Assembly: GCA_943735955.1 (NCBI GenBank)
Contig: OX030967.1
Location: forward strand, 4,388,590-4,452,589
Reading direction: 5' to 3'
DNA length: 64,000 nucleotides
Source of the DNA: Piscicola geometra
Lineage: Eukaryota > Annelida > Clitellata > Hirudinida > Piscicolidae
Part shown: piece by piece, positions 11,352-21,492 of the stretch
Numbering within the stretch: the first letter of the stretch is position 1
Layout: every line of letters starts with the position of its first letter
Translations under genes and position numbers: made by a program
The notes under the pieces: generated by a model
The model's database searches: none
Seen by the model: the letters and a program-made list of their open reading frames with translations, nothing else
Told to the model about the DNA's origin: nothing

Positions 11352-14225
11352 AAAAAAATAAATAATGATAATAAGAATAAAGTTAACTTCAATAATATTA
11401 TCTCTAAAAATACTAATCTAAAGTTTGGCCTCCTAAACACAAGATCACTTAATAATAAGTCACTCTATATCTCTGATCTAATTACTTCTAACTCTTTAGA
11501 CTTTTTTATTTTAACTGAAACTTGGCATGAATCTGCTTCATCACCCTCAGTTATTGCTTCTACTCCTACTGGTTTTTCCTTTGTTGAACTTGCTCGGCCT
11601 CCAACTAACCCTCTTTCTCCTCGACACTCTTCATATGGTGGTATCTGTATTTTACTTAAGTCCTTGTATTCTATCTCTGTTGACTCTTCTGTTCATTTTT
11701 CTTCCTTTGAATGCCTTTTTACTACTGTTAAACTTTCTTCTTTCAAATTTAATTTAATTGCTATATATAGACCTCCTAACAGTTCCTTACCTCAATTTTT
11801 AGATGATTTTCATAATCTCTCTGAACTCCTTTATTCTTTATCTTGTCCATTTTTTATTCTTGGAGACTTTAATATCTCTAGTAATAAACCTTCTGATTTC
11901 TATGTTGCTAAGTTTCTTGAAATTCTTTCTCTTTTTAATTTATCTCAAAACTGTAATTTTCCTACTCATGCACTTGGTAATACTCTTGACTTTGTAATTT
12001 CTTCTAATTATAGCAAAATTAATGACTTAACATCTATTCCACTCCACTTTACTGACCACTACTTTATATCTTTTAAATTATCTCTTGTTCAGCCTTTTTC
12101 TAACTTCCCCTCTTCTATTGTTAAGCGCTCTTGGTCTAATTTTGATAAAATAAATTTTACTAAATGCTTTCTTTCTTCTGACTTTTGCTCTAAATCTTTT
12201 ACTGATGTGGATAGTTTTATGGATAATTTCAATCTTACTCTATCTTCCCTTTTAGATAATTTTTCTCCATTTAAAACTTTCCGGTATCGTCTAATCTCTA
12301 AAAAATCCCCATGGTATGATTGTGAGTGCACGACTTCTAAGCGACTAGTTCGCAAGTATGAACGAATTTATCGATCTACTCTCTCTGTATCCTGTTTGAA
12401 TAAATGGCAAAATTGTTTCTCTTCTTATCGTACTCTCCTTTTTAATAAACACTCTTCGTTTTTAAGAAATTCTATTATCTCTTCCTCCAATTCTAAAAAT
12501 AGGTGGTCTTCTTTATCTAAACTTTTACATAAAAACTCTCCTCCTCCATCTTTCTCTCCTGATGACTATCTTGAATTTCTAACTAATAAAATATCTAATA
12601 TTAGATCTTCGTCTTATAATAGGCCTACACCATCTTTTACTAAGTTCACTTCTGAATCATTATCATCCTTTTCTCCTGTCACATTGGACCATCTTACAAA
12701 TATAATTAATTCTATGTCTCCCACTTCTTGTTCTCTAGATCTTATTCCTACCCTTTTTAAAGAACTCTCTTTTTTATTCTATCCTATTGTTCTGGATTTG
12801 GTTAACTTATCTTTGTCTACATCTAAATTTCCGTCTGCCCTCAAATCTTCATTTATTATTCCTACAATTAAGAAGCCTTCTCTTGATCCTGCATCCTTAT
12901 CTAGTTATAGACCTGTATCTAACCTTTCCTTTCTTTCTAAGGTCCTTGAAAAAGTTATTTCTCAACAATTAACCTTCTATCTAGAAAAAAACTCTCTTCT
13001 TCCTTCCTCTCAATCTGGTTTCAGAATTGGCCACTCCACTGAAACTGCTTTACTTAAACTCTATAATGACCTTATTTTAACTTCTGATTCTAATGCCTCT
13101 TCTCTTCTTTTATTCCTTGACTTTTCAGCTGCTTTTGACACTGTCGACCATACGCTTTTATTAAATGTTTTAGACTCTTCCTTTAATATTTCTGGTTCCT
13201 CTCTTATCTGGCTTAAATCCTACCTTTCTGAGCGAACTTCCTATGTATCAATAGAATCTTCTCGTTCTTCTTCTGTTTCTTTATCTTATGGTGTTCCACA
13301 GGGCTCAATTCTTGGTCCCTTACTTTTTATTCTTTATACCTCGGAACTACCTAAAATTATTTCGTCATCTTCTCTAAACAGTCAAATTTATGCTGACGAC
13401 TCCTATATTTATACATCTTTTACTGACTCTTCTCTTGACCTTACTGTTGATAAAATAACTCTCTGTCTTCAATCTATAATCTCTTGGGCTTCTTCTATGT
13501 TTCTCAAACTTAATCCGGACAAATTTGAACTCATATATTTCAATAAAAAATCAAAGTCTTTACTATCTCTTCCTTCTTTAGTTTTGCCTCCCCCCTCTTC
13601 ACTCTCTCTAAACCCTTCATCTTCTATTCGTAGCCTTGGTTTTATTTTTGATTCTAACTTGTCTTTAGCTCCTCAAATTCTATCTGTCTCTAAATCTTGT
13701 TACTTCCACATTCGTCGTATTAAACAGCTTCTTCCTTTTCTCGATGATCCTACCCTACAACTTCTTGTATCTTCTCTAGTTCTGTCCAGGATTGATTATT
13801 GCAACTCTCTTTACTATGGTCTCCCTAATACTACTTTGGCTCCTCTAAATAAAACCTTCAATTGCGCTGCTCGTCTTGTTGCTCGTGCTCCTAAGTTTTC
13901 TCACATTTCTCCTTATCTTCGTTTGTTACATTGGCTACCTTTGAGATCTAGAGTGACTTTTAAAATATGCCTAAATATGTTTAAAATTCATAACTGTAAT
14001 GCTCCAATCTATCTTAAAAATCTAATTAAACAACCCCCTAAATCTGGTCTAAGATCATCCACATTTAATCGTTCTTTTCGTTTTCCAGTTAAACACTCTT
14101 TTGCTAAACGTTCTTTTTCTTACTGTGGTCCTCTTTTATGGAATTCTTTACCTTTTTCTTTAACTTCAACTAAGTCACTCATAACTTTCCGTCGAGGCCT
14201 GAAGACGTACTTGTTTGGGACGTGA
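11352..14225 (+). CDS. LINE ORF2: endonuclease and reverse transcriptase
   Basis: The frame is open from 11352 (stop at 11349) to the stop at 14223-14225; the first ATG at 11664 is well inside the endonuclease, so the annotated start is the open-frame limit. The apurinic-type endonuclease comes first: LLNTRSL, LTETW, YRPPNS, LGDFNI and FTDHYF. The reverse transcriptase follows: SSYRPVSNL, LDFSAAFDTVDH, YGVPQGSILGPLLFIL and the YADD catalytic box near 13388. The C-terminal region ends with LLWNSLPFSLTSTK, common to this clade. No in-frame stops occur, so the element may be recently active. No ORF1 was seen upstream; the element may be 5'-truncated there. Confidence 0.9.
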   Translation, partial: KKINNDNKNKVNFNNIISKNTNLKFGLLNTRSLNNKSLYISDLITSNSLDFFILTETWHESASSPSVIASTPTGFSFVELARPPTNPLSPRHSSYGGICILLKSLYSISVDSSVHFSSFECLFTTVKLSSFKFNLIAIYRPPNSSLPQFLDDFHNLSELLYSLSCPFFILGDFNISSNKPSDFYVAKFLEILSLFNLSQNCNFPTHALGNTLDFVISSNYSKINDLTSIPLHFTDHYFISFKLSLVQPFSNFPSSIVKRSWSNFDKINFTKCFLSSDFCSKSFTDVDSFMDNFNLTLSSLLDNFSPFKTFRYRLISKKSPWYDCECTTSKRLVRKYERIYRSTLSVSCLNKWQNCFSSYRTLLFNKHSSFLRNSIISSSNSKNRWSSLSKLLHKNSPPPSFSPDDYLEFLTNKISNIRSSSYNRPTPSFTKFTSESLSSFSPVTLDHLTNIINSMSPTSCSLDLIPTLFKELSFLFYPIVLDLVNLSLSTSKFPSALKSSFIIPTIKKPSLDPASLSSYRPVSNLSFLSKVLEKVISQQLTFYLEKNSLLPSSQSGFRIGHSTETALLKLYNDLILTSDSNASSLLLFLDFSAAFDTVDHTLLLNVLDSSFNISGSSLIWLKSYLSERTSYVSIESSRSSSVSLSYGVPQGSILGPLLFILYTSELPKIISSSSLNSQIYADDSYIYTSFTDSSLDLTVDKITLCLQSIISWASSMFLKLNPDKFELIYFNKKSKSLLSLPSLVLPPPSSLSLNPSSSIRSLGFIFDSNLSLAPQILSVSKSCYFHIRRIKQLLPFLDDPTLQLLVSSLVLSRIDYCNSLYYGLPNTTLAPLNKTFNCAARLVARAPKFSHISPYLRLLHWLPLRSRVTFKICLNMFKIHNCNAPIYLKNLIKQPPKSGLRSSTFNRSFRFPVKHSFAKRSFSYCGPLLWNSLPFSLTSTKSLITFRRGLKTYLFGT

Positions 14226-14290
14226 TGGCTGAGCGCTTTTGTTCACTTAGTAAAGGGCGCTATACAAATTATTAGTGATTGATTGATATC
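11352..14290 (+). mobile_element. L2/CR1-type LINE retrotransposon, near full-length coding part
   Basis: Contains an endonuclease plus reverse-transcriptase frame. The 3' end has the GGGCGCTATACAAATTATTA motif typical of L2/CR1 tails, followed by ATTG repeats (about 14270-14290) instead of poly-A. A 5'-truncated, nearly identical copy lies on the minus strand at 47996-49613. No target-site duplication was obvious. Confidence 0.9.
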
Positions 14291-14836
14291 AAAACAAGAG
14301 TTTGAAATTTTTTAATTAAAAAAAGTGAGGGGAGGAGGGGTCCACGTTAAGGCGGGCCCACTTAATACCAAAAAATGGACCGAACCCCAGGATCTCCCCA
14401 GGATTGCTGCCCATTTTTATAACAAAGCTGGAGTCCCAAAACGTTAATTCGTTAAAACTTTACTAACGATGCTAACATTTTCACTAACTATTAAACTTTT
14501 CAGGTAACTTTGAGATCCATTAACAACTTATCAACTTTCGTTACATAATATTAAGAATAATGGCATCAAAGTTCGTATTTTATCGCCTGTTCCTGACAAA
14601 GAGGCTTCCAAAAAGTTCTTTGGTTTACATGTGTTCTTCAAAATCAGAAAAATAAATTGGTTTGATATAAAAAAACTTGAAACATAATTAATTTTTAATA
14701 AGTTAAAAAATTATTTAAATGTTTTATCCATTAAAATAATGTCATTAATTACAAAAATGCTATCTATTCTTTCCTAATAAAGAGATAAATTAAATTATCG
14801 ACTCCAAAAATTTGTGCATTTGGTTAATATTTCGCA
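14291..14836. other. Intergenic, LINE flank and CTU1 upstream region
   Basis: G-rich segment at 14325-14430 that is partly the inverse of 11117-11210, then AT-rich DNA leading to the CTU1 start. No gene seen. Confidence 0.5.
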
Positions 14837-17502
14837 ATGCCGATTGTTTGTGACACATGCCAAGGAAAAGCCATTTTCAAAAGACCCAAGACGGTTTTGT
14901 TTCATTTCTATGTTTGAGATTTACTAAAACAAAAATTAATATTCAACTTTTTTTTTTACATTCACAGAGTAAAGCAATCTGCAAGGAATGTTTTTTCTCA
15001 ACGTTTGAACATGAAATCCACCACACGATCACCTCTAACCACCTCTTCCAGCCAGGAGACCACGTCGCCATCGGGGCTTCTGGAGGCAAAGGTGCCTCAT
15101 GTCTACAACATGATCATCATCACTATCATCAGGTCATCATTATCATCACCACCAGACTCGACTGTCCTGGCGTATGTCCTCAACAAACTGAACCAGCAGC
15201 ACCACTATGACGTCACCTTCACCCTCCTCTCGATCGATGAGGGCATCACTGGCTACAGGGATGACTCACTCAAGGTAGTAGTGCTCTTGATGATGATGAT
15301 AATGATGATGATGATGATTATGATCTAGGTTTTGTGGTGTTCTTGATGATGATTTTGCTGGTGGTGCTTTCATTATGTTGATTTTAAATTATTTTTAGTA
15401 TTATTTAAATTCATTATTTTTATTTATTATTTACTATTAGTCATTTTAGTTCTTGTGGAAGAATGAATCATAAGAATATTATAAATTGAATTTAATTGTG
15501 AATAATAAATGAGTTTAAATCAGACTGTCAAGAGGAACCGAGATCAGTACTGCCTCCCACTCATGATCCTCTCATACAAGGTGTTGAAGATGATGATGGT
15601 GATGATGCTGTCATACAAGGTGTTGATGAGGATGATGATGATGATGGTAATGATGATGCTGTCATACAAGGTGTTGATGATGATGATGGTGATGATGATG
15701 ATGCTGTTATGCAAGGTGTTGATGAGGATGATGATGGTGATGATGTTGACTTTACATGACGTATCGACAGGACCTCTACGGCTGGAGCATGGATGAGATA
15801 GTAAAGCAGATCGGTCTGAAAAACAACTGTTTGTACACAATGCTTATGTTACTCACTCATCCCATCCATCTCTCACTCATCCCATCCACTCCCACCACTT
15901 CAACATCTTTAAATCATCCATCCATCTCTTACTAATCTCCTCCATCTATCTTTTGTTCTCTCAACTCATCCCATCCATTTTTCACACACCCATCCCACCA
16001 CTCTTCCACTCATCTCATCTCTCACTCATCCCATCCATTTCCACACAATAATTTCACATTTCAACATCTTTCACCATCTACCCCTCCACTCACCCATCCA
16101 TCCCTCCACCCCCCACCAATTCAACATCTTTCCCATCTCCAACTCATCCCATCAACCTCTCACTTATCCCATTCATCCCACCAACGTATCCCATTCATCC
16201 AACCCACTCATCCCACCCACTCTCCCCATCCATCCCACCCACTCTCCCCATCTATCCCACCCACTCATCCCATCCATCCCACCTACTCATCCCATCCATC
16301 CCACCCACTCATCCCATCCATCAATCCACCCCCCCACACCACAGGCACCTTCTGCGGCGTCTTCAGGAGACAGGCTCTCGACAGGGGCGCTCACAAACTG
16401 CAATGCAACAAGGTCGTCACTGGTTCGTCCATTGCCGCCCCATAATAATAATAATCATAATAATAATAATAATCATAATAAAAATAATAGTCATAATAAA
16501 ATAATAAAAATAATAATCATAATAATAATAATCATAATAAAAATAATAGTCATAATAAAATAATAAAAATAATAATCATAATAATAATAATCATAATAAA
16601 AATAATAGTCATAATAAAATAATAAAAATAATAATCATAATGTTATTAAATCCCTTGCTTCTCCATCACAAGAATAATAAGAATATTAAATCGGTTCATA
16701 ATAATAATAATAATAACATTAAATCCCTTGTCGCTTCATAACAATAATGATAATAATGACAATAATATCATTGAATTATTTGCCGACTAATAATAAATAT
16801 AATAAAATAAAATAAATAATAAAAACAATAATTTCTCATTAGATTGTCATGGTAACTCAATCAACAGGCCACAACGCAGACGACATTGCAGAAACTATCA
16901 TCATGAACAGTCAGTCTAGACACTATAATAATAGAAGTAAAAAGAATAATAAAAATCATAATAATGAAAATAATACTAATAATAATAAATATAAATAATA
17001 CTGGAAGTACTACTACTACTAGCTGCTGCATCACTTCCTACAGTATTGAGGGGAGACATCGCGAGGCTGAGACGGTGCACTGCCATCATGACCGTCAGTA
17101 GTACCGTAGTACTGTAGTACTGTCACTTACTACTAGGAGCAGTATCAGTGGAGCACCATTAGCATCAATTTTGATGATGATAGTTATGATGTAGATGATA
17201 ATGATAGTTATGATGTAGATGATAATGATGATGATGGTGGTAGATGATGAGGATGATGATGGTGGTAGATGATAATGATGAGGATGGTGGAAGATGATGA
17301 GGATGATGATAGTTATAATAGATAGATGATGATGATAATGGTGATAATGGTGATGGTGATGATGATGATGGCAGGGCTCGGAGGGCAGTCTGCCTCGCTG
17401 CAAGCCATTCAAGTACGCCTACGAGAAGGAGATCGTCATGTGCGTCCTGTTGTCGTCATGATAATGATTCTACTACTGCTATTACTACTACTACTACTGC
17501 TG

Positions 17503-17569
<67 letters not shown>

Positions 17570-17922
17570 TACTAATAATAATAATAGTTTATTTTAACTT
17601 CTAAATAATGATACAAATAACAATAATAATAATCTTCTCAACCAGGTACGCCTACTTCAAGCAGCTCGACTACTTCTCCACAGAATGCACCTACTCCCCC
17701 AACGCATACAGGTGCCCCCCTCCCTCTTGCCCTCTCCCCCTCTCTTGCCCCCCCCCTTCTCTTGCCTCCCCCTCCCTTTGCTTCCCCCTCCCTTGCCTTC
17801 CCCCCTCTTGCCCCCCCCTTGAAATAATATTGTTAAAAGTTTATTTTCTTTCCACCACCGCTACCACCATCATCCTAACTAAAATCACCATCATCATCAT
17901 CATCACCTCCATCATCACCATC

Positions 17923-17954
<32 letters not shown>

Positions 17955-19658
17955 CATCATCACCTCCATCATCATCATCATCATCATCACCTCCATCATC
18001 ATCACCACCACCACCATCATCATCATCATCACCTCCATCATCACCATCATCATCACCATCATCATCATCATCACCATCATCATCATCACCTCCATCATCA
18101 TCACCTCCATCATCATCATCATCATCATCACCTCCATCATCATCACCACCATAGAGGAAACGCTCGTTCCTTCATCAAGGATCTCGAGAGGATGCGTCCT
18201 AGTGCCATCCTAGGTGACATCATCATCATCATCAGGGTCTTTATGTGACCATCATCATCATCATCATCATCATCAGGGTCTTTATGTGACCATCAACATC
18301 ATCTGTGATCATCATCATCATCAGGGTCTTTATGTGACCATCATCATCATCATCATCATCATCAGGGTCTTTATGTGACCATCAACATCATCTGTGATCA
18401 TCATCATCATCAGGGTCTTTATGTGACCATCATCATCATCATCATCATCATCAGGGTTTTTATGTGACCATCAACATCATCTGTGATCATCATCATCAGC
18501 AGGGTCTTTATGTGACCATCATCATCATCCGTGACCATCATCATCATCCGTGATCATCATCATCAGCAGGGTCTTTATGTGACCACCATCATCATCATCT
18601 GTCATAACTATTGCTTTTGTGGTTATTTGTTTCAGAAATCATTATCATCATCACTACCACCATAGACATCATCATCATTGCCCCACAGACATCATCATCA
18701 TCACTACCACCACAGACATCATCATCATCATCACTACCACTACAGACATCATCACCATCGTCATCATCACTACAACCACAGACATCATCATCATCATCAT
18801 CATCACTGCCATCACAGACATCATCATCATCATCATCATCATCACAGACATCATCATCATCATCATCATCACTGCCATCACAGACATCATATATTCTGGA
18901 GAAAGCTTGTCCATCAAGATTGATGTCAAGATGCCGACTCAAGGTGCAGTAAGAACAACTCCAATAAGAAACTTTTTTAATTATTTTTTTATAATAAAAA
19001 TTGAGTTTAAAAAAATTCAGTTTAAAAAATCATACAATACAATACAACGACGAATTTGTGACGTATACCCGGACGAGCTTTAAGACCATTCGGTAATGGA
19101 AAATTTTATTAGAATAATCATAATAATAATAAATATTATTACATAATAATACTAACACCTACTGCTGCCACAAAGGTGTGTGTGAGAGGTGTGCATACGT
19201 GTGTAGTCAGGTTGTGTGCAAGGCATGTGTGCTGTTGGAGGGGCTGAATAAGGGTTTGCCAAGGTGAGGGGGTGGAGGGTTGGGAAGGGGTGGGTGGGTC
19301 CAGAAAGTTGTGTTGATAATGATTAATGATAATGATAATGTGCTACTAACTAGATTAAGATTATTGAGTGTATCGTGAATTTCTTTTAATCTACATTCAC
19401 ATTTATTGCAAATATATATTCTTTATTTATCATTAATTCTTTTCTAGACTAGGAATTGGAAAATATAACAAGAAGAAGAATTCCTCTTCATCATCATCAT
19501 CATCAGCTGCTGCTGCTGCTGTCAAGACCGACGGTGACTCTGCAATTGATGGCACTCTCACCACTACATGTAGAACCTCTAATACCACTTCTTGTGGTGG
19601 TGGTGGTGGTGGTGATGGTGACACCGAAATTTCTTGTGGTGGTGGTCTTTGTAAATAA
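14837..19658 (+). CDS. CTU1: Cytoplasmic tRNA 2-thiolation protein 1 (CTU1/NCS6)
   Basis: Fourteen exons join in phase to 377 aa: 14837-14893, 14968-15091, 15156-15274, 15524-15580, 15771-15828, 16345-16422, 16868-16909, 17044-17093, 17375-17439, 17646-17711, 18155-18213, 18884-18943, 19176-19263 and 19448-19658. Family hallmarks in order: N-terminal zinc site (CDTC, CKEC), PP-loop ATP site (GASGGKDST, split by an intron), [65 protein letters not shown]-terminal zinc cysteines (CERC, CKAC) and LGIGKY. CTU1 works with CTU2 to thiolate the wobble uridine of Lys, Glu and Gln tRNAs in the cytoplasm. After LGIGKY, where the family usually stops, there is an added tail of about 60 aa rich in Ser, Ala and Gly. 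Most introns are simple repeats. The 3' neighbour TSR3 is convergent. Confidence 0.95.
15275..15770. repeat. (GAT)n arrays in CTU1 introns 3 and 4
   Basis: GAT arrays at 15287-15325 and 15585-15752. The second is made of four copies of a CATACAAGGTGTTGATGATG-type unit that repeats the end of exon 4 together with its splice donor (TACAAG|GTGTTGA). Confidence 0.85.
15843..16330. repeat. CATCCCATCCA-type repeat in CTU1 intron 5
   Basis: Irregular C-rich CATCC/CCCACTCATC repeats fill the intron and provide a pyrimidine-rich stretch before the exon 6 acceptor. Confidence 0.85.
16440..16835. repeat. (AAT)n repeat in CTU1 intron 6
   Basis: AATAATCATAATAAAAATAATAG-type units, about 57 bp per higher-order copy, from 16440 to about 16640, then degenerate AAT sequence. 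Confidence 0.9.
17165..17620. repeat. (GAT)n and (ACT)n repeats around CTU1 exon 9
   Basis: GAT/GGT array at 17165-17372 runs up to the acceptor of the 17375-17439 exon. A (TAC/ACT)n array at 17467-17575 follows its donor. Confidence 0.9.
17880..18152. repeat. (ATC)n repeat with periodic ACC in CTU1 intron 10
   Basis: ATCATCATCACCTCC units run to the exon 11 acceptor at 18154. Confidence 0.95.
18214..18600. repeat. Compound minisatellite ATC plus AGGGTCTTTATGTGACC in CTU1 intron 11
   Basis: Seven copies of AGGGTCTTTATGTGACC separated by ATC runs of varied length. The longer period (about 114 bp) also includes a TCTGTGATCATC segment. Confidence 0.9.
18640..18883 (+). repeat. ATC repeat carrying copies of the CTU1 exon 12 acceptor
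   Basis: Repeat units contain CACAG followed by ACATCATC, the same sequence as the real acceptor and the first bases of exon 12 at 18884. Potential acceptors precede 18689, 18716, 18746, 18782, 18818, 18848 and 18884. Confidence 0.9.
19040..19115. repeat. Dispersed short repeat, copy 1
   Basis: About 75 bp including AATACAACGACGA, CCCGGACG(A/G)GCTT and TGGAAAATTT. A second copy with about 80% similarity by eye lies at 52098-52170. Both are followed by ATA-rich sequence. This one is in CTU1 intron 12. Confidence 0.75.
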
Positions 19659-20107
19659 ATAAAAATTTCCCGAAATTAAAATTATTATTTTATTTGGTTG
19701 AGTGAAATCATTTTAAAGAAAATAAATTTTATAAAAGAGCTGTTCTTGCAGTTGTCTTTATGGATCGGACATTACCGAGGTGCTGAAATCGACCCGTTTA
19801 AATCCGCTCGATGATGATGATTATGATTATGATCATGGTCGCCAAGGAATTTTCTTAATGATAGAGGTGGACAGAATGTATTCATCACAGATTTAAAGAA
19901 ATAAATATTTACCATTTAAGCACCTAATGTGTTCGTGATAATGGGGCATTTAAATTAATTATGCCCTGAACGGAAAAAAACAGAGAACTTTTTTTAATTT
20001 ATTTGTGAAAAATGTTATAAAATCAGCAGGTTGATAACTGCCTCATACAAGAAGCCTACAATAACATGGCAATTGATATACTTTCAAATACACCCTGCCT
20101 CCTTCTC
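19659..20107. other. Intergenic between convergent CTU1 and TSR3
   Basis: AATAAA overlaps the CTU1 stop codon (AAATAAATAAAAA). No repeats or gene found. The convergent TSR3 3' end lies at 20108. Confidence 0.5.
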
Positions 20108-21154
20108 TCACCTTCCCCTCCTTCCTCTCTTGCCATTCCCTCTAATTTTGCTATGTGATTCATTGCATTTTAAATTTTTTTTGTCACTTTCTTTAACTTC
20201 ATCAACAACATCTCCTTCATCATCATCCTCACTTTCACTTTTCTTAACTTTATCAATAACATCTTTTTTATCTTCATCATCCTCCTCAAGATCATCATCA
20301 TCATTTCCTTCTTCATCTTCGTTATTCTGCTTATTATTCTTATCTTCATCCTGATCATCATCTTCTTCTTCCTCCTCCTCCTCTTCTTCACTTTCTTCTT
20401 CTTCCACAAAGTTACCATGGTTGGGGTTATAGAACTCCATGGCGTCGACGTCGAACGGATCTTGCTCGACCACCTCAGCGCCCCTTTGCATGCCCTCCAT
20501 CATCGCCTCCTGCGCCTTCACCACGCCTGCCGAGTCTGCACACGCTGCGTACGCTTGCAAGTAAGTTTGGTTCATCTTGAAGAAATTAAGTCCCCATTTG
20601 AACTTGCATAGCAGTTGTTCTCCCAACTCCTGCAGTCCTACAATGTACAACGTCGCTGCGTACGCCTCAACGCACGACAGCTTCCACGGATGGCCGTAGT
20701 TGATGGGGTTGGACGCCACCAGGAAGGGGAGCAGTCTGGCGTGGCGACATTTCATTTTCGAAAATGGCGTTTCATCTATTTTGGCCCACGAACAATCTAT
20801 AACGCAGAGGCCACTGGAAAGGATGAGTTCTTTGTCAGCAGGAGACACGCACGAAGTTCCAACCGGAGACAGAACAATGCCAGCAAAACTCCGCTTCAGA
20901 GGCAATTCGGTCACCAAACCAAACCTCGCCAACTTTCTGCCTGAACACTTCTTCGGATCACAATGGCCCAGGTCCCACATAGCGAGTGGGAAGGGAATAT
21001 TCAGTTTGCCATCTTCATCGGGCTGCAAGGTTAGAGAACTGATGTCTGGTCCTTCATTCATTAAGTCGTCTGAACGTCCGTCTCTGTGATTTACCTTTCT
21101 GCCTCTCTGACCTTTTTTGGAATAACTAACTTTGCTTTTAGCAGATTTGTTCAT
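20108..21154 (-). CDS. TSR3: 18S rRNA aminocarboxypropyltransferase TSR3
   Basis: Single-exon gene, 348 aa. The diagnostic motifs are MWDLGHCDPKKCSGRKL at residues 59-75, GIVLSPVGTSCVSPAD at about 92-107, VIDCSWA at 118-124 and RLLPFLVASNPINYG at about 140-154, followed by PWKLSCVEAYAATLYI. TSR3 transfers the aminocarboxypropyl group of S-adenosylmethionine to a conserved pseudouridine-derived base of 18S rRNA, in late 40S maturation. After about residue 250 there is an acidic tail (Glu/Asp runs, then Lys-rich, ending GKRGRRGR), encoded partly by GAT-type repeat; such acidic tails are common in the family. The gene has no introns although its neighbours have 14 each. It is head to head with TRIP13. 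Confidence 0.96.
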   Translation of the reverse strand: MNKSAKSKVSYSKKGQRGRKVNHRDGRSDDLMNEGPDISSLTLQPDEDGKLNIPFPLAMWDLGHCDPKKCSGRKLARFGLVTELPLKRSFAGIVLSPVGTSCVSPADKELILSSGLCVIDCSWAKIDETPFSKMKCRHARLLPFLVASNPINYGHPWKLSCVEAYAATLYIVGLQELGEQLLCKFKWGLNFFKMNQTYLQAYAACADSAGVVKAQEAMMEGMQRGAEVVEQDPFDVDAMEFYNPNHGNFVEEEESEEEEEEEEEDDDQDEDKNNKQNNEDEEGNDDDDLEEDDEDKKDVIDKVKKSESEDDDEGDVVDEVKESDKKNLKCNESHSKIRGNGKRGRRGR

Positions 21155-21492
21155 TATTGAAACTAATTGAATAATGATGTAAAATATAAAATATAAATGG
21201 ACAATGTAAAAATATTTGTCAAAAGTAAATTAAGTTTTTATTTGAAAAGTAATGATAGTTTGAATTTTTTATATATTTTGTTTAAATCTGAGTTAATAAA
21301 AGGATTTAATTTGTAAAAAAATAAAAATAAATATCGATATTTAAATTTTACATAGTTAACATTTAGTGTGTTAAAGCGGCAATTACGAAACCAGAAAAGT
21401 GCCCGTCAATTTAGAATTAAATTACATCTATAAATAATCAAAAGCTTCAATCAAATAGTTTCATATTCAAATTTTCATATTTCTATAATAAG
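21155..21492. promoter_or_regulatory. Putative bidirectional promoter of TSR3 and TRIP13
   Basis: 338 bp separate the two divergent start codons. AT-rich, with no strong TATA box or recognised motif; the call rests on the head-to-head arrangement only. Confidence 0.4.
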
